This document shows, in pieces, positions 9,469 to 17,504 of a DNA stretch of 64,000 nucleotides (positions within the stretch are counted from its first letter, which is position 1; the number at the start of each line of letters is the position of its first letter). The translations under genes were made by a program, and so were the position numbers. The notes under the pieces were generated by a model. It was given only the letters and a program-made list of their open reading frames with translations. It did not search any database and had not been told where the DNA came from. Source of the stretch: Paenibacillus sp. KS-LC4 (GTDB lineage Bacteria; Bacillota; Bacilli; Paenibacillales; Paenibacillaceae); NCBI RefSeq assembly GCF_036894955.1, contig NZ_CP145905.1:4908501-4972500 (forward strand), written 5' to 3'.

Positions 9469-10461
9469 TTATATATCATAGTTTTCTAGTCTTTTTTGAA
9501 TTTCCTTCTTTTCCATATGGAGATAAGTATTCACCCACTGGTGGAGATGATAGCGCTGCGGATCGACGGCAATGGCGATATCATCATCGTGATCGTCCAA
9601 TTGCACGAATTGCAGCTGAAGCGAATAGGACGGATACTTTTTCAAATAACGTGAAATTTCAAAGGCATCATAGACGGCGGCCAGCACATCCCCCTGCCGC
9701 ACGCCATCAAACAGTTGGGCCGAGGTTGAATAGCCCGCCTGATTTTGATTCGGGAACAGCTCACGCGCAAAGCCCGCATAGGAGGTGCCCGCTACAATGC
9801 CAATCCGCTCTCCTCTTTCTTGGATGAGCGCCAGCGGATCGCTGTCATCGCCTTTTTCGCCAATGGCGGCCAACTGCAATCGGTTAATCAACAGCGCTTG
9901 TTTCAAATTCAAATAAGCATCGGAAAATAAAACCCGCTTCGCCCTCTCCAAGGTCATGCTCAGCTTGGAAACCCCGATGTCCGCCTCTCCATTAGATACT
10001 TGAGTAATCACTTCATTAAAAGAAGCTGCTGTACGGATAAATTCGGCCTGTACGCCAAGCTTAAGAGCGATGTCATTTGCAAGCTCAACATCGCTTCCGC
10101 GAAGCACTCCCTGATCATCTGCATAGAAAAACGGATAACGATCCTCCTGATAGAGGGCTACCCGCAGCTTGCCTCTGCTCAATATGTCCCGAATATCCTC
10201 CGGATAAGTCTTTAATTGCTCCTCTGTATAGACGGGAAGCTCCACTTTACTTGCAGCATTCTTGTCCACTTCCGCTTTATCAGCCGGAGCGGCTGAGCTT
10301 GCGGGAATTGGAGTCGTAAAGGCTGGGCTTGCTGCATGAGCTTGCTTTTCTATTCCCCTTTGCTGTGCGCGATGTGTCATGCTTGCACATGCTGTCGTAA
10401 AAATGACTACTACCAACACCAAAAGCAAGCAGAAGGCCGAGCGATCGTATTTGCCGATCAT
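9469..10461 (-). CDS. Lipoprotein, family 3 extracellular solute-binding protein
   Basis: The 330-aa product starts with a lipoprotein signal (lipobox TTAC in VVIFTTACAS) and a low-complexity linker, then a family 3 periplasmic binding fold (about 100-330; KLRVALYQEDRYPFFY, then GVSKLSMTLERAKRVLFSDAY). Such proteins bind amino acids or small polar ligands for ABC transporters or serve as sensory domains. No permease is adjacent, and the next gene is a membrane hybrid kinase, so a sensing role is attractive. GGGGAGGA precedes the ATG at 10461. The start overlaps the preceding peptide gene by 4 nt, so the two are translationally coupled. Confidence 0.8.
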   Translation of the reverse strand: MIGKYDRSAFCLLLVLVVVIFTTACASMTHRAQQRGIEKQAHAASPAFTTPIPASSAAPADKAEVDKNAASKVELPVYTEEQLKTYPEDIRDILSRGKLRVALYQEDRYPFFYADDQGVLRGSDVELANDIALKLGVQAEFIRTAASFNEVITQVSNGEADIGVSKLSMTLERAKRVLFSDAYLNLKQALLINRLQLAAIGEKGDDSDPLALIQERGERIGIVAGTSYAGFARELFPNQNQAGYSTSAQLFDGVRQGDVLAAVYDAFEISRYLKKYPSYSLQLQFVQLDDHDDDIAIAVDPQRYHLHQWVNTYLHMEKKEIQKRLENYDI

Positions 10462-10679
10462 TGCTGGCCGTCCTCCCCTCCATGCGAAACTTGAGTTTTG
10501 CGAAAGCATACTGCGCATACGGTCATGTCATACACAGCGATACGAACATAGCATAGCTTGCAGCGCGGAATAGAGACGGTTGCCAGCCCTCCAACAACCT
10601 CTTCCAGCTCTTCTTCCAACAGCTCGCCGGCCTGCTCATTTTCCTTTTTATGAACGTTATCAGCCCGCTGGTATCCCAT
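10458..10679 (-). CDS. Putative second RiPP precursor: Gly-Gly leader with four-cysteine core
   Basis: A 73-aa peptide with an acidic leader ending in LLEEELEEVVGG (Gly-Gly at residues 30-31), followed by a 42-residue segment holding four cysteines as two CxxC pairs (CKLC at 40-43, CAVC at 55-58, 11 residues apart). The leader end matches the LExVxGG pattern that C39 peptidases cut, and a C39 peptidase/ABC exporter is encoded in the same cluster. The ATG at 10679 is preceded by AGAGG; the TTG six codons upstream is less likely. It overlaps the next gene by 4 nt. Alternative: a small cytoplasmic zinc-ribbon protein, since two CxxC pairs can also bind zinc. No family was recognised. Confidence 0.65.
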   Translation of the reverse strand: MGYQRADNVHKKENEQAGELLEEELEEVVGGLATVSIPRCKLCYVRIAVYDMTVCAVCFRKTQVSHGGEDGQQ

Positions 10680-10735
10680 ATGCACCGCCTCTTTCAAAGG
10701 TTACCTTGAGCCTTAAGCCTCGTCCTCATGCTCAG

Positions 10736-11467
10736 CTAGAGAACAGACTGAATACCGTAACCCCATGTCGTATTTTGACCGCTCATGCCATGACCGTAAT
10801 CAAGAAGCAGACCGAGCCCGTGGGCGAGCTCCTCCAATTCCGGCACTGGCGGTTTTAATGCATAAATATCAAACGGCTTGCGGTTATTTCGGCCAGCGAC
10901 CGCTTTTTTCTCCAATCGAAAATACCCAAATGTCAGCGCATTTACACTGACGCGGAACGGGGACAGCTCCTTAGCCAAGCTTTTGACAAAGGCCAGCGCT
11001 CCTTGGTTATATACGGGAGATGATGGGAAGCCATCAGCATGCAGCGAATCGGCCAGCATCGGCACGATAATCTGCCCTCGCTGCTTGCGCGCCATCACGC
11101 TCCCTGCCGCCCGGCTGTACAGAAACAGCTCGCTTAGAAGGCTGTAGCTTTTCAGAGCGAACTCGGCAGGGTTATGCTGAAACGCCTCCAGCTCGTCCAC
11201 CCAATCATGGCCATGAATATATAGGTCTAGCCCTCCCATCTGCTCGGCAATGCCTGCTATCACAAACTCCACTGCGTTCATTTGAACGTCTGGTGCAACG
11301 ATCGTTTGAATTTGTTGCTGCCGCTGCGGCGGCACAGTTGCCCTAAACTGCTCCGCCTGCTCAGGCATCTGGAAGCTAGCCGTGACCCGAATGCCCCGTT
11401 GCAGCATATACAGCGCCATCGCTGTGCCCGAAGCACTTTCAGCATGATGCAAAAAAGCCGTTTTCAT
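10736..11467 (-). CDS. SDR-fold protein lacking the catalytic lysine
   Basis: This 243-aa protein keeps the overall short-chain dehydrogenase layout, with a C-terminal half similar to FabG (PVYNQGALAFVKSLAKELSP, then VSVNALTFGYF). However, the YxxxK motif reads Y153-N-Q-G-A157, with alanine at the lysine position, and the nucleotide loop TGxxxGIG is replaced by HHAESASGTA. Reductase activity is therefore doubtful; it may act as a partner subunit of the adjacent reductase or as a dehydratase-like or scaffolding protein. GAGAGG/GGGAGG precede the ATG at 11467. It sits 31 bp after the FabG-type gene in one transcription unit. Confidence 0.7.
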   Translation of the reverse strand: MKTAFLHHAESASGTAMALYMLQRGIRVTASFQMPEQAEQFRATVPPQRQQQIQTIVAPDVQMNAVEFVIAGIAEQMGGLDLYIHGHDWVDELEAFQHNPAEFALKSYSLLSELFLYSRAAGSVMARKQRGQIIVPMLADSLHADGFPSSPVYNQGALAFVKSLAKELSPFRVSVNALTFGYFRLEKKAVAGRNNRKPFDIYALKPPVPELEELAHGLGLLLDYGHGMSGQNTTWGYGIQSVL

Positions 11468-11498
11468 CCTCCCGCTTCCTCTCCGATTCCACTCAAGC

Positions 11499-12242
11499 TT
11501 ATCGCAAAAATCCACCATCTAATTTAAGCGTTTGACCCGCATGATAGCTAGCCAGAGGCCCCGCCAAATACATAACCGCATCCGCTACCTCCTCGGCTGA
11601 TCCGAGTCTGCCGGCTGCTGTATGCTTCAAAAAATCCGCCAGCTTCTCTGGGGGAACGCCTTGGGCCATTTCGGTTTCAATCATGCCGGGCGCAATGGCG
11701 CTCACTTGAATGTTTTGCGACGCATATAACCGAGCATACAGCTTCGTCAAGCCCATAATCGCGCCTTTGGAAGCCGCATAATTCGTCTGGGCCTCGCGCC
11801 CGTAGATGCCGCTGACGGACACCATATTAATAATGGCTCCCTTCCCAAGGCGCAGCATATAGCTGACCGCCTCCTGAGAGCAGCAGCAGGTGCCGATAAA
11901 ATTCGTATCCAGCACCTCATTCCACTGCTGCTCCTCCATAAACAGCGCCATTTTATCATTCGTGCGTCCTGCATTGTTGATCAGCACATCGAGACGTCCG
12001 TACGTATCGAATACTTGCTTCATTACATCGGCTACAAAGCCTTGATCGCTGACGGAGCCTTTGTATAGGCTAATCCGTCCGCCAGCGCTGTCAGCCTCGC
12101 CCCGCAGCTTCTCCGCTGCTTCATCATCCCGCACATAAATGCCGGCAACGACAGCCCCCTCTGCAAGGAATCGCAGGGCGATGGCCCGGCCAATGCCTCG
12201 TGTTACGCCCGTAATCAGTATGACGTGATCACGAAAGGTCAT
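11499..12242 (-). CDS. 3-oxoacyl-ACP reductase-like SDR (FabG family)
   Basis: A 247-aa classical SDR of FabG type. The NADP-binding motif TGVTRGIG is at residues 11-18, NNAG at 89-92, and the catalytic set N114, S142/S144, Y155 and K159 (YAASK) is complete. It would reduce a beta-ketoacyl-ACP to the hydroxyacyl-ACP. Its ATG overlaps the ACP stop by 4 nt (ATGA), tying reductase and carrier protein production together, and the ketosynthase gene is immediately upstream. It is a cluster-dedicated copy, not the housekeeping fabG, which normally sits with fabD/acpP. Confidence 0.88.
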   Translation of the reverse strand: MTFRDHVILITGVTRGIGRAIALRFLAEGAVVAGIYVRDDEAAEKLRGEADSAGGRISLYKGSVSDQGFVADVMKQVFDTYGRLDVLINNAGRTNDKMALFMEEQQWNEVLDTNFIGTCCCSQEAVSYMLRLGKGAIINMVSVSGIYGREAQTNYAASKGAIMGLTKLYARLYASQNIQVSAIAPGMIETEMAQGVPPEKLADFLKHTAAGRLGSAEEVADAVMYLAGPLASYHAGQTLKLDGGFLR

Positions 12243-12544
12243 GACCCCTCTGTTCCTTTCTGCCGGCTTGCCATGATCAAATCAGCAATGGATTGGACAT
12301 TTTTCAAATGAATATTCAACTCATCCGCTGGAATTTGCTCTACCATAACGCCATACAATTCCTCCATGCCAACCATTACCTCGAACGCTTCAACCGAATC
12401 CAGGCCCAGCCCTTCACCGAATAAAATCATTTCGTCCGTAATTTCCTCCGCTGTTATATCCTCAAGCTTAAGCCTGTCAATTAGCAGCCTTTGCTTAATC
12501 GTCTGCTTAATGGTGTCCATGTCTAAAATCTGCTCTACGCTCAT
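12239..12544 (-). CDS. Acyl carrier protein
   Basis: A 101-aa acyl carrier protein with the phosphopantetheine attachment motif GLDSVEAFE; the modified serine is residue 50. The acidic helix II (VEAFEVMVGMEELYGV) is typical of type II carrier proteins that dock to ketosynthases. AAGGAGG lies 9 nt before the ATG. It lies 66 bp after the ketosynthase gene and overlaps the FabG-type gene. It probably carries the acyl chain that the cluster's KS extends. No dedicated phosphopantetheinyl or malonyl transferase is present, so those functions would come from primary metabolism. Confidence 0.9.
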   Translation of the reverse strand: MSVEQILDMDTIKQTIKQRLLIDRLKLEDITAEEITDEMILFGEGLGLDSVEAFEVMVGMEELYGVMVEQIPADELNIHLKNVQSIADLIMASRQKGTEGS

Positions 12545-12610
12545 ACGTGTGCGCCTCCTTGGAAATTAACCTTTTTTAATTTTGAAAATAGTGCCATACA
12601 CAAGCGCCTC

Positions 12611-15070
12611 TCAATCGTTCCATGCGCTTACAACTGCCGCCGAATAACTACCGTTTACCGTCGAGCTTACCGTTAAAACATGCTGAAGCTGGCCTGCTTG
12701 CTGCGGCACACGAAGTCGGGCATATGCGCCGCTGGCTATTCCACCTGCGGCAGCTGTTAGGCTCACCAGCTCAGCAGCAGCCGCCAAATGCAGCATCGAG
12801 CTGTAGGATTCGCCGAAGCCGGCGTATTCATTGAGGCTAATGATTGGCGGCGACGGATCAGCTGCGCTTAACGAGGATAGCGCTTGACGCTCGCTCTCCA
12901 TCTCGCCAGGCCTGCCGACCGTATTCAGCAAAATCAGGTCCAGCTGCGCTATACCTATTCCTGCTTCATTTAATGCTTCCGCTGCCGCTCGGCAAAGCGT
13001 CGCCTCAAGCTCGGCACCAGCTGCTGCTGCTCCAAAGGCAGTGCCAAAGCCGCTTAGCTCGGCATAAATGCCGGACTGTCCTTGCACGGCTTGCTCCGCC
13101 TCACAAAGCACCATGCATACGCTGCCCTCCACCATGCGGAAGCGGCTCGCCTGCAAGCCTTTCGCACGGTCAATATGGCTGGACAGCTCCGAGCATTCAT
13201 CTCCCGCTCCAATAAGGCAGGAGGTTAGCGTACCCTCACGAATCTTTCCTGCCGCATACAGCGCAGCGGTCAGACCCTCATTGCCTCCCGTGCTGAAGGA
13301 GCTGTTGAAGCCTAGAAGCTTCAGCTTCTCCGCTGTCTGCCCGGCAATTGAATTAATGACGGTATGGGGGAAATAAATGCTGCTCGCATATTCCGGCCCT
13401 TTCACAAATACGGACTCCAAATATTGGGAAATGCTATCCGTGCTGCCCCGGGCTGTGCCAAAAATAAAGCCGAGCTCTTCCTTCTCCACCTCGGTTACTT
13501 GTGCGTCCTCCAGTGCAGCAAGGGCTGCGCCAATCGTATTTTGCGACAGCTGATTCATTCTGCGTTCATATTTGCTTTTGTCATATTCCTTCAAGGAAAA
13601 GGAGGCTGTGTCAGATGCTTCACAAGAAGCAGGTAGAGTAGATGCCCTCTCCGCAAGCCAATTCACGATCCCGCCTTGATGAATCTGGCCACCCCCAACT
13701 GCACCAAGCCCGGTAATGACAACCCGTCGTTTGGCTTGCTGCGCCGGATTTTCCGCATGCGTCACCTCGGCTTCACGCAAATCCGTCCGCAGTACTAATG
13801 AAACGTTATGCCCACCAAAAGCAGCATTATTGCTGACGATATACTTTGGACGCATCGGGCGCATGCTGTGCTGAATGATATCCGCCTCTTCGCAGCCCTC
13901 GCGCGCCGTGTCAAAATGCAGCGTTGCCGGCACATAGCCTTGCTTGATCGCATAAAGCGAGGTCACAAGCTCTAGCGCAGCGGCAGTACCTAGGCTATGC
14001 CCGAAATAAGCTTTGCTTGAGCTGACCGGAATGGTCAGCCGCTCGCCAAAGCTGCGCTTCAAACCGCTCATTTCAGCGCGGTCATTCGCTTGCGTTCCGG
14101 TGCCATGCGCGTTTACGTATTCAATATCCTGTTTGGCAACCTGCGCCAGGCTCAGAGCCATATCTACCGCCCGCTGCATCCCGGCGCCCTCTGGATGCGG
14201 CGCTGTCATATGATGGGCATCATTGCTCAGCCCATATGCGCACAGCTCCGCATAAATCGTTGCCCCGCGCGCAGTGGCGGCGTCCAGCCGCTCCAGCACG
14301 ACAAATGCTGCGCCTTCGCCCAAATTCAGGCCAAAGCGGCTGCCGAACGGCGAGGATGGCAGCGGATTAAGCGCCCGGAGTACATTAAATCCGGCATATA
14401 CACTATGCGACAGCGGATCTGAACCGCCTGCGAGCATGACATCGGCATAGCCCCAGCGAATCATATCGCTGGCATAGCCGATTGCATTGCCACTAGCGGC
14501 ACATGCCGTATTTAACGTCGCCACCGGTCCCTGCACGCCAAGCTGCCGTGCAGTATCATCCCCTTGCTGATAAAAAGGATAGTTAGCTGTATTCTCCTCA
14601 TCCAGCGCCGACAAATCCCATTGCTTCTCCAGCGATAATATGCCGCCGTTGCACGTACCAAGCGACAGCCCAATTTTTGAGGCTGGAATTTGATGCGCAT
14701 CGGTTGTTGCTGTTGTTGCTGTTGCAGCAATACCTGCTGAATCCGCTGCAATTGCCTGCACATCGGCATTTCCTTGCGCTATTGCAAGGCCGCTGCTATG
14801 CAGCGCCTGCTTGGCAGCCGCAATCGCATAGCGCGCACACCAGTCCATCGACTGCTGCGCGGTATCCGCGAAGGCTGCTTCACGCCACGCTTCGTCCAAT
14901 TGTCCGGCAAGCGAGCTTAATAACGCATCCGTATTAAAGCGAGTGACCTTCCCAATCCCTGTCTCTGATGCAAACATCCGTTCAAAAACGGCCTGCGGCT
15001 CATCGCCAAGCGCACACAATACACCTATGCCCGTTACTGCTATACGATGGGCCCGTTCATTTTCCTTCAT
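12611..15070 (-). CDS. Fused ketosynthase and degenerate ketosynthase (KS/CLF-like) protein
   Basis: An 819-aa tandem thiolase-fold protein. The first half is a complete FabF-like ketosynthase: active-site Cys near 189 (NTACAASGNAIG), His near 322 (AHGTGTQANDRAE) and His near 358 (YFGHSLGTAAALE). The second half (from about 430, RRVVITGLGAVGGG) has the same fold but lost all three: FNSSFSTGGNEG at the Cys site (Phe), and no histidines at the two His positions. This mimics, in one chain, the KS-alpha/chain-length-factor pair of type II polyketide synthases. Frame-compatible starts are at 15085 (TTG), 15076 and 15070; the last has GGGG at good spacing. It lies 18 bp after the GNAT gene. Confidence 0.85.
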   Translation of the reverse strand: MKENERAHRIAVTGIGVLCALGDEPQAVFERMFASETGIGKVTRFNTDALLSSLAGQLDEAWREAAFADTAQQSMDWCARYAIAAAKQALHSSGLAIAQGNADVQAIAADSAGIAATATTATTDAHQIPASKIGLSLGTCNGGILSLEKQWDLSALDEENTANYPFYQQGDDTARQLGVQGPVATLNTACAASGNAIGYASDMIRWGYADVMLAGGSDPLSHSVYAGFNVLRALNPLPSSPFGSRFGLNLGEGAAFVVLERLDAATARGATIYAELCAYGLSNDAHHMTAPHPEGAGMQRAVDMALSLAQVAKQDIEYVNAHGTGTQANDRAEMSGLKRSFGERLTIPVSSSKAYFGHSLGTAAALELVTSLYAIKQGYVPATLHFDTAREGCEEADIIQHSMRPMRPKYIVSNNAAFGGHNVSLVLRTDLREAEVTHAENPAQQAKRRVVITGLGAVGGGQIHQGGIVNWLAERASTLPASCEASDTASFSLKEYDKSKYERRMNQLSQNTIGAALAALEDAQVTEVEKEELGFIFGTARGSTDSISQYLESVFVKGPEYASSIYFPHTVINSIAGQTAEKLKLLGFNSSFSTGGNEGLTAALYAAGKIREGTLTSCLIGAGDECSELSSHIDRAKGLQASRFRMVEGSVCMVLCEAEQAVQGQSGIYAELSGFGTAFGAAAAGAELEATLCRAAAEALNEAGIGIAQLDLILLNTVGRPGEMESERQALSSLSAADPSPPIISLNEYAGFGESYSSMLHLAAAAELVSLTAAAGGIASGAYARLRVPQQAGQLQHVLTVSSTVNGSYSAAVVSAWND

Positions 15071-15088
15071 GCTCATCCCCGCCAATCT

Positions 15089-15979
15089 CTAATTTAATGG
15101 CAAATAACAAATCCGCTTCTCGCTTGTCTTCCATGAGTAAGGCGCAAGCCATTGCCGCGCGAGCTTCATCATGACAGGCGTCCCTCGGTTCACCGTAAAA
15201 ATGCCGTAAGGAATGCCCGCCTCCAATTGAAGCCGAATCGACCTCGCCAGCATGTGGAAGGCTACGCCGACCTGCTGATATTCAGGTGCAACGTAGAGTG
15301 CATCGTACAATATCGTATCCTCGGTCAGCCGATACGTTATCGACCAGCCTTTAATCCCCTGCTCCGACATGAGTCCGAGACTGCCGCTCGGCTCCAAGGG
15401 CGCAAAGGTTTTGAACGGCGACAGAAAGCTCGGGAAAACAGCGGCGGCGGCTTCAATCGCTTGTTTAAGCTCGTGCTCCTGCTTTTCCGCCCATAGAAAC
15501 AGCTCCAAGCCGCTTGGCAAAGGACGCTCCCGCAGCCAGCTTGCGCGGGCAATATCGCGATTGATATGGAAAACGACCGCATCGCATAACGGCTGTGTCC
15601 AGCCTTCTTTTTGCAGCCATGCTTCTATCGTCTCCGTAGAGGACTTGCCGGAATAATAATAAACTTCAACGCTTTTGACCTTCTTCTCCAGGCATAAGCT
15701 CCGTACTTCTTCCATAATGGAGGAGGCGATTCCCTTCCTGCGCCAAGCCTTGTCAACGAACAAGCATTGCAGCATCGCGCACTGCGCTCCTGTCCCTGCC
15801 CGCAGCTCCAGCACAGCCAAGCCTACCGGAGCATCTCCTACCTCCGCCCCTATTAGCATAAAGCGGCTTTGCCCTTGGCCGCTCCTGATACTCTGCTCCA
15901 ATTGCAAATAAAGCCACTGAAACATGAGCGGCTTGTATTTCACACGGTCCTTAGGCGCTAATCTCTTGATCTTGTACAT
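15089..15979 (-). CDS. Tandem GNAT acyltransferase
   Basis: A 296-aa protein with two GNAT folds. The first (about 1-150) has a clear acyl-CoA/ACP-binding motif A, VDKAWRRKGIAS. The second (about 165-296) retains the strand-loop-helix YVAPEYQQVGVAFHML but with a weaker pyrophosphate loop. GNATs transfer acyl groups to amines; in selidamide- and goadvionin-type RiPPs they attach fatty acyl or polyketide chains to the peptide. Here the gene sits between the exporter/precursor genes and the KS/ACP genes, suggesting it joins acyl chain and peptide; this is inference. AAAGGA precedes the ATG at 15979, which overlaps the symporter gene by 29 nt. Confidence 0.8.
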   Translation of the reverse strand: MYKIKRLAPKDRVKYKPLMFQWLYLQLEQSIRSGQGQSRFMLIGAEVGDAPVGLAVLELRAGTGAQCAMLQCLFVDKAWRRKGIASSIMEEVRSLCLEKKVKSVEVYYYSGKSSTETIEAWLQKEGWTQPLCDAVVFHINRDIARASWLRERPLPSGLELFLWAEKQEHELKQAIEAAAAVFPSFLSPFKTFAPLEPSGSLGLMSEQGIKGWSITYRLTEDTILYDALYVAPEYQQVGVAFHMLARSIRLQLEAGIPYGIFTVNRGTPVMMKLARQWLAPYSWKTSEKRICYLPLN

Positions 15980-17234
15980 GTGTTTCCTTTCTGGCTGATA
16001 GAAGTGAAGCCGTAGCACAGTTAATGGATACATTAGCTGCCGTAATAATGGGGTCGATAATCGGGTTGATCGCCAGCAATAAAATGATTGTCACTTCAGC
16101 TGGAAGCTTAAGCATTCCTGCTATAATCGCAATCATGCCAATCGACACGACACCCGGCGAGCCTGCCCCTGCGATGGAGGTTAATACAGCCCCTATCAGC
16201 ACCAGCGTCCATTGCATGAGCGTAAAATCGTAATCATACAATTGAGCGGTGAAGGCAATGCCCAGCGTATACATAAGCACCATGCTGTAACGGCACATAA
16301 TCATGCCAATCGGTACTACAAGCTGAATTGCGTGCGACTGCAAATGGAGCTCTTTGCTTAAAGCATGCATACAGGATGGAACGGTAGCAATGCTGTTTCT
16401 CGTGCCAAATGCTAAAATGAGCGACTCCTTTAAAGCACCGATGACCACTCTGACAGGCTGACGCAATTGCAGAGACAATACGGCGACAGAAACGATAATG
16501 AGTACGATGCTTACGAGATAAAACATCATAATCAGCTTCAGCATGGCAGGCAAAATGTCCAAATTCAAAGCAGCAAACTGTCCAGCCATCATGCAGAATA
16601 AAGCAAATGGCAGCGCGTACATCGACCAGGAAATCGCCTTTTGAAAAGCACGGAACAGTACATCCGCCAGTTGCAGCACATCTTCCCCTTGTCTCGTTCG
16701 CATCATGCCGACGGCTACGCCGACGATGACGGAGAAAAATAAAATTTGCAGCGTATTGTTTTCCATCAGGGCTGTAAAAATATTGGACGGAATCATGTCG
16801 AGCAAAAACAACAAAATGCCTTGCGATTTCTCCTCTTCCACTGCTGCTCCATTGGAGCTGGAATCGTTGACTATCGCGCCTAGCACCTGCTTCGATTGCT
16901 CAGGCAAGCCTGCCCCCGGATGGCCGATTTCTCCGGCAACAAGTCCAAACAAGCCGGATATGACGAGTGCCGCAGCATAGACCAAGCACATGCGTGCAAT
17001 TGTTTTCATAGCGCCGCTATTAATGAATAAGCTGCCAATGCTGGAAATAATGGCGGTCATCATAATCGGAATGACACACATTTTCAGAAAGGATAAATAA
17101 AGATCACCGAAATCCGCTACCGAATGAGCGATACCTGGCGCATATAGACCAATAGCTATGCCTGACAACATACACAGCATAATCATCCAGAAAGACTTGA
17201 TCCATTTGAATGACAAAACAGACACAACCGACAC
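15951..17234 (-). CDS. Dicarboxylate/amino acid:cation symporter (DAACS/SLC1 family)
   Basis: A 427-aa polytopic membrane protein with about eight helices and the re-entrant loop signatures of the glutamate/dicarboxylate symporter family (FGTRNSIATVPSC in hairpin 1 and GAGSPGVVSIGM, NPIIDPIITAANVS in hairpin 2/TM8). These carriers take up acidic or neutral amino acids or dicarboxylates with Na+ or H+. The GTG at 17234 is preceded by AGAGGG. Its 3' end overlaps the GNAT gene, so it belongs to the cluster operon. Its role there is not obvious: nutrient uptake under cluster-inducing conditions, immunity or precursor supply are all possible. Confidence 0.85.
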   Translation of the reverse strand: MSVVSVLSFKWIKSFWMIMLCMLSGIAIGLYAPGIAHSVADFGDLYLSFLKMCVIPIMMTAIISSIGSLFINSGAMKTIARMCLVYAAALVISGLFGLVAGEIGHPGAGLPEQSKQVLGAIVNDSSSNGAAVEEEKSQGILLFLLDMIPSNIFTALMENNTLQILFFSVIVGVAVGMMRTRQGEDVLQLADVLFRAFQKAISWSMYALPFALFCMMAGQFAALNLDILPAMLKLIMMFYLVSIVLIIVSVAVLSLQLRQPVRVVIGALKESLILAFGTRNSIATVPSCMHALSKELHLQSHAIQLVVPIGMIMCRYSMVLMYTLGIAFTAQLYDYDFTLMQWTLVLIGAVLTSIAGAGSPGVVSIGMIAIIAGMLKLPAEVTIILLLAINPIIDPIITAANVSINCATASLLSARKETHVQDQEISA

Positions 17235-17337
17235 ACAAGCACCCTCTTGTTAGGCATTGGGATGAAGCAGCTTCCGCTGAAAAACGCGGGCAATCGCGGA
17301 TAGACAGCTGTCCCTCTCATCGCTTCTCTATAAATTT

Positions 17338-17373
17338 GGAGCGATATCGCGCCTCAGCGGCGGATATCACTCC
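17338..17373 (-). promoter_or_regulatory. Long hairpin between RiPP precursor and symporter genes
   Basis: On the minus strand GGAGTGATATC and GATATCGCTCC form an 11-bp stem with one mismatch around an inner CGCC-GCTGA-GGCG hairpin. No T tract follows, so it is a poor terminator; mRNA stabilisation or processing that raises precursor over downstream genes is possible. Confidence 0.5.
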
Positions 17374-17402
17374 AATGCAAGCACTATTTTAAGTATCAAG
17401 GT

Positions 17403-17500
17403 GAAACGGCTATCGCCTGCCGTTGGCGGCGCGGCTCGTTTCAGTCCGAGAAATATAAGCCCATTTATAAGTGCAAAGCTTATATCGTCTTATATTTAAG
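17403..17500. repeat. Dispersed intergenic repeat, copy A
   Basis: This ~98-bp element aligns along its whole length with copies at 44333-44430 and 56187-56285. Shared blocks are an AACGGC/GCCGT-type hairpin at the left, a TGGCGG-like block, a CGTTT block, then AAATATAAG (17451-17459) paired with CTTATATTT (17489-17497). This copy starts only four bases past the stop of the NHLP precursor gene, that is, in its 3' UTR. Confidence 0.75.
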
Positions 17501-17504
17501 GAAA

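Noticed and set aside
10458..10679. Calling the four-cysteine peptide a lanthipeptide
   Set aside because: No lanthionine synthetase or cyclase is present in the cluster; only the leader-like end and cysteine pattern are supported.
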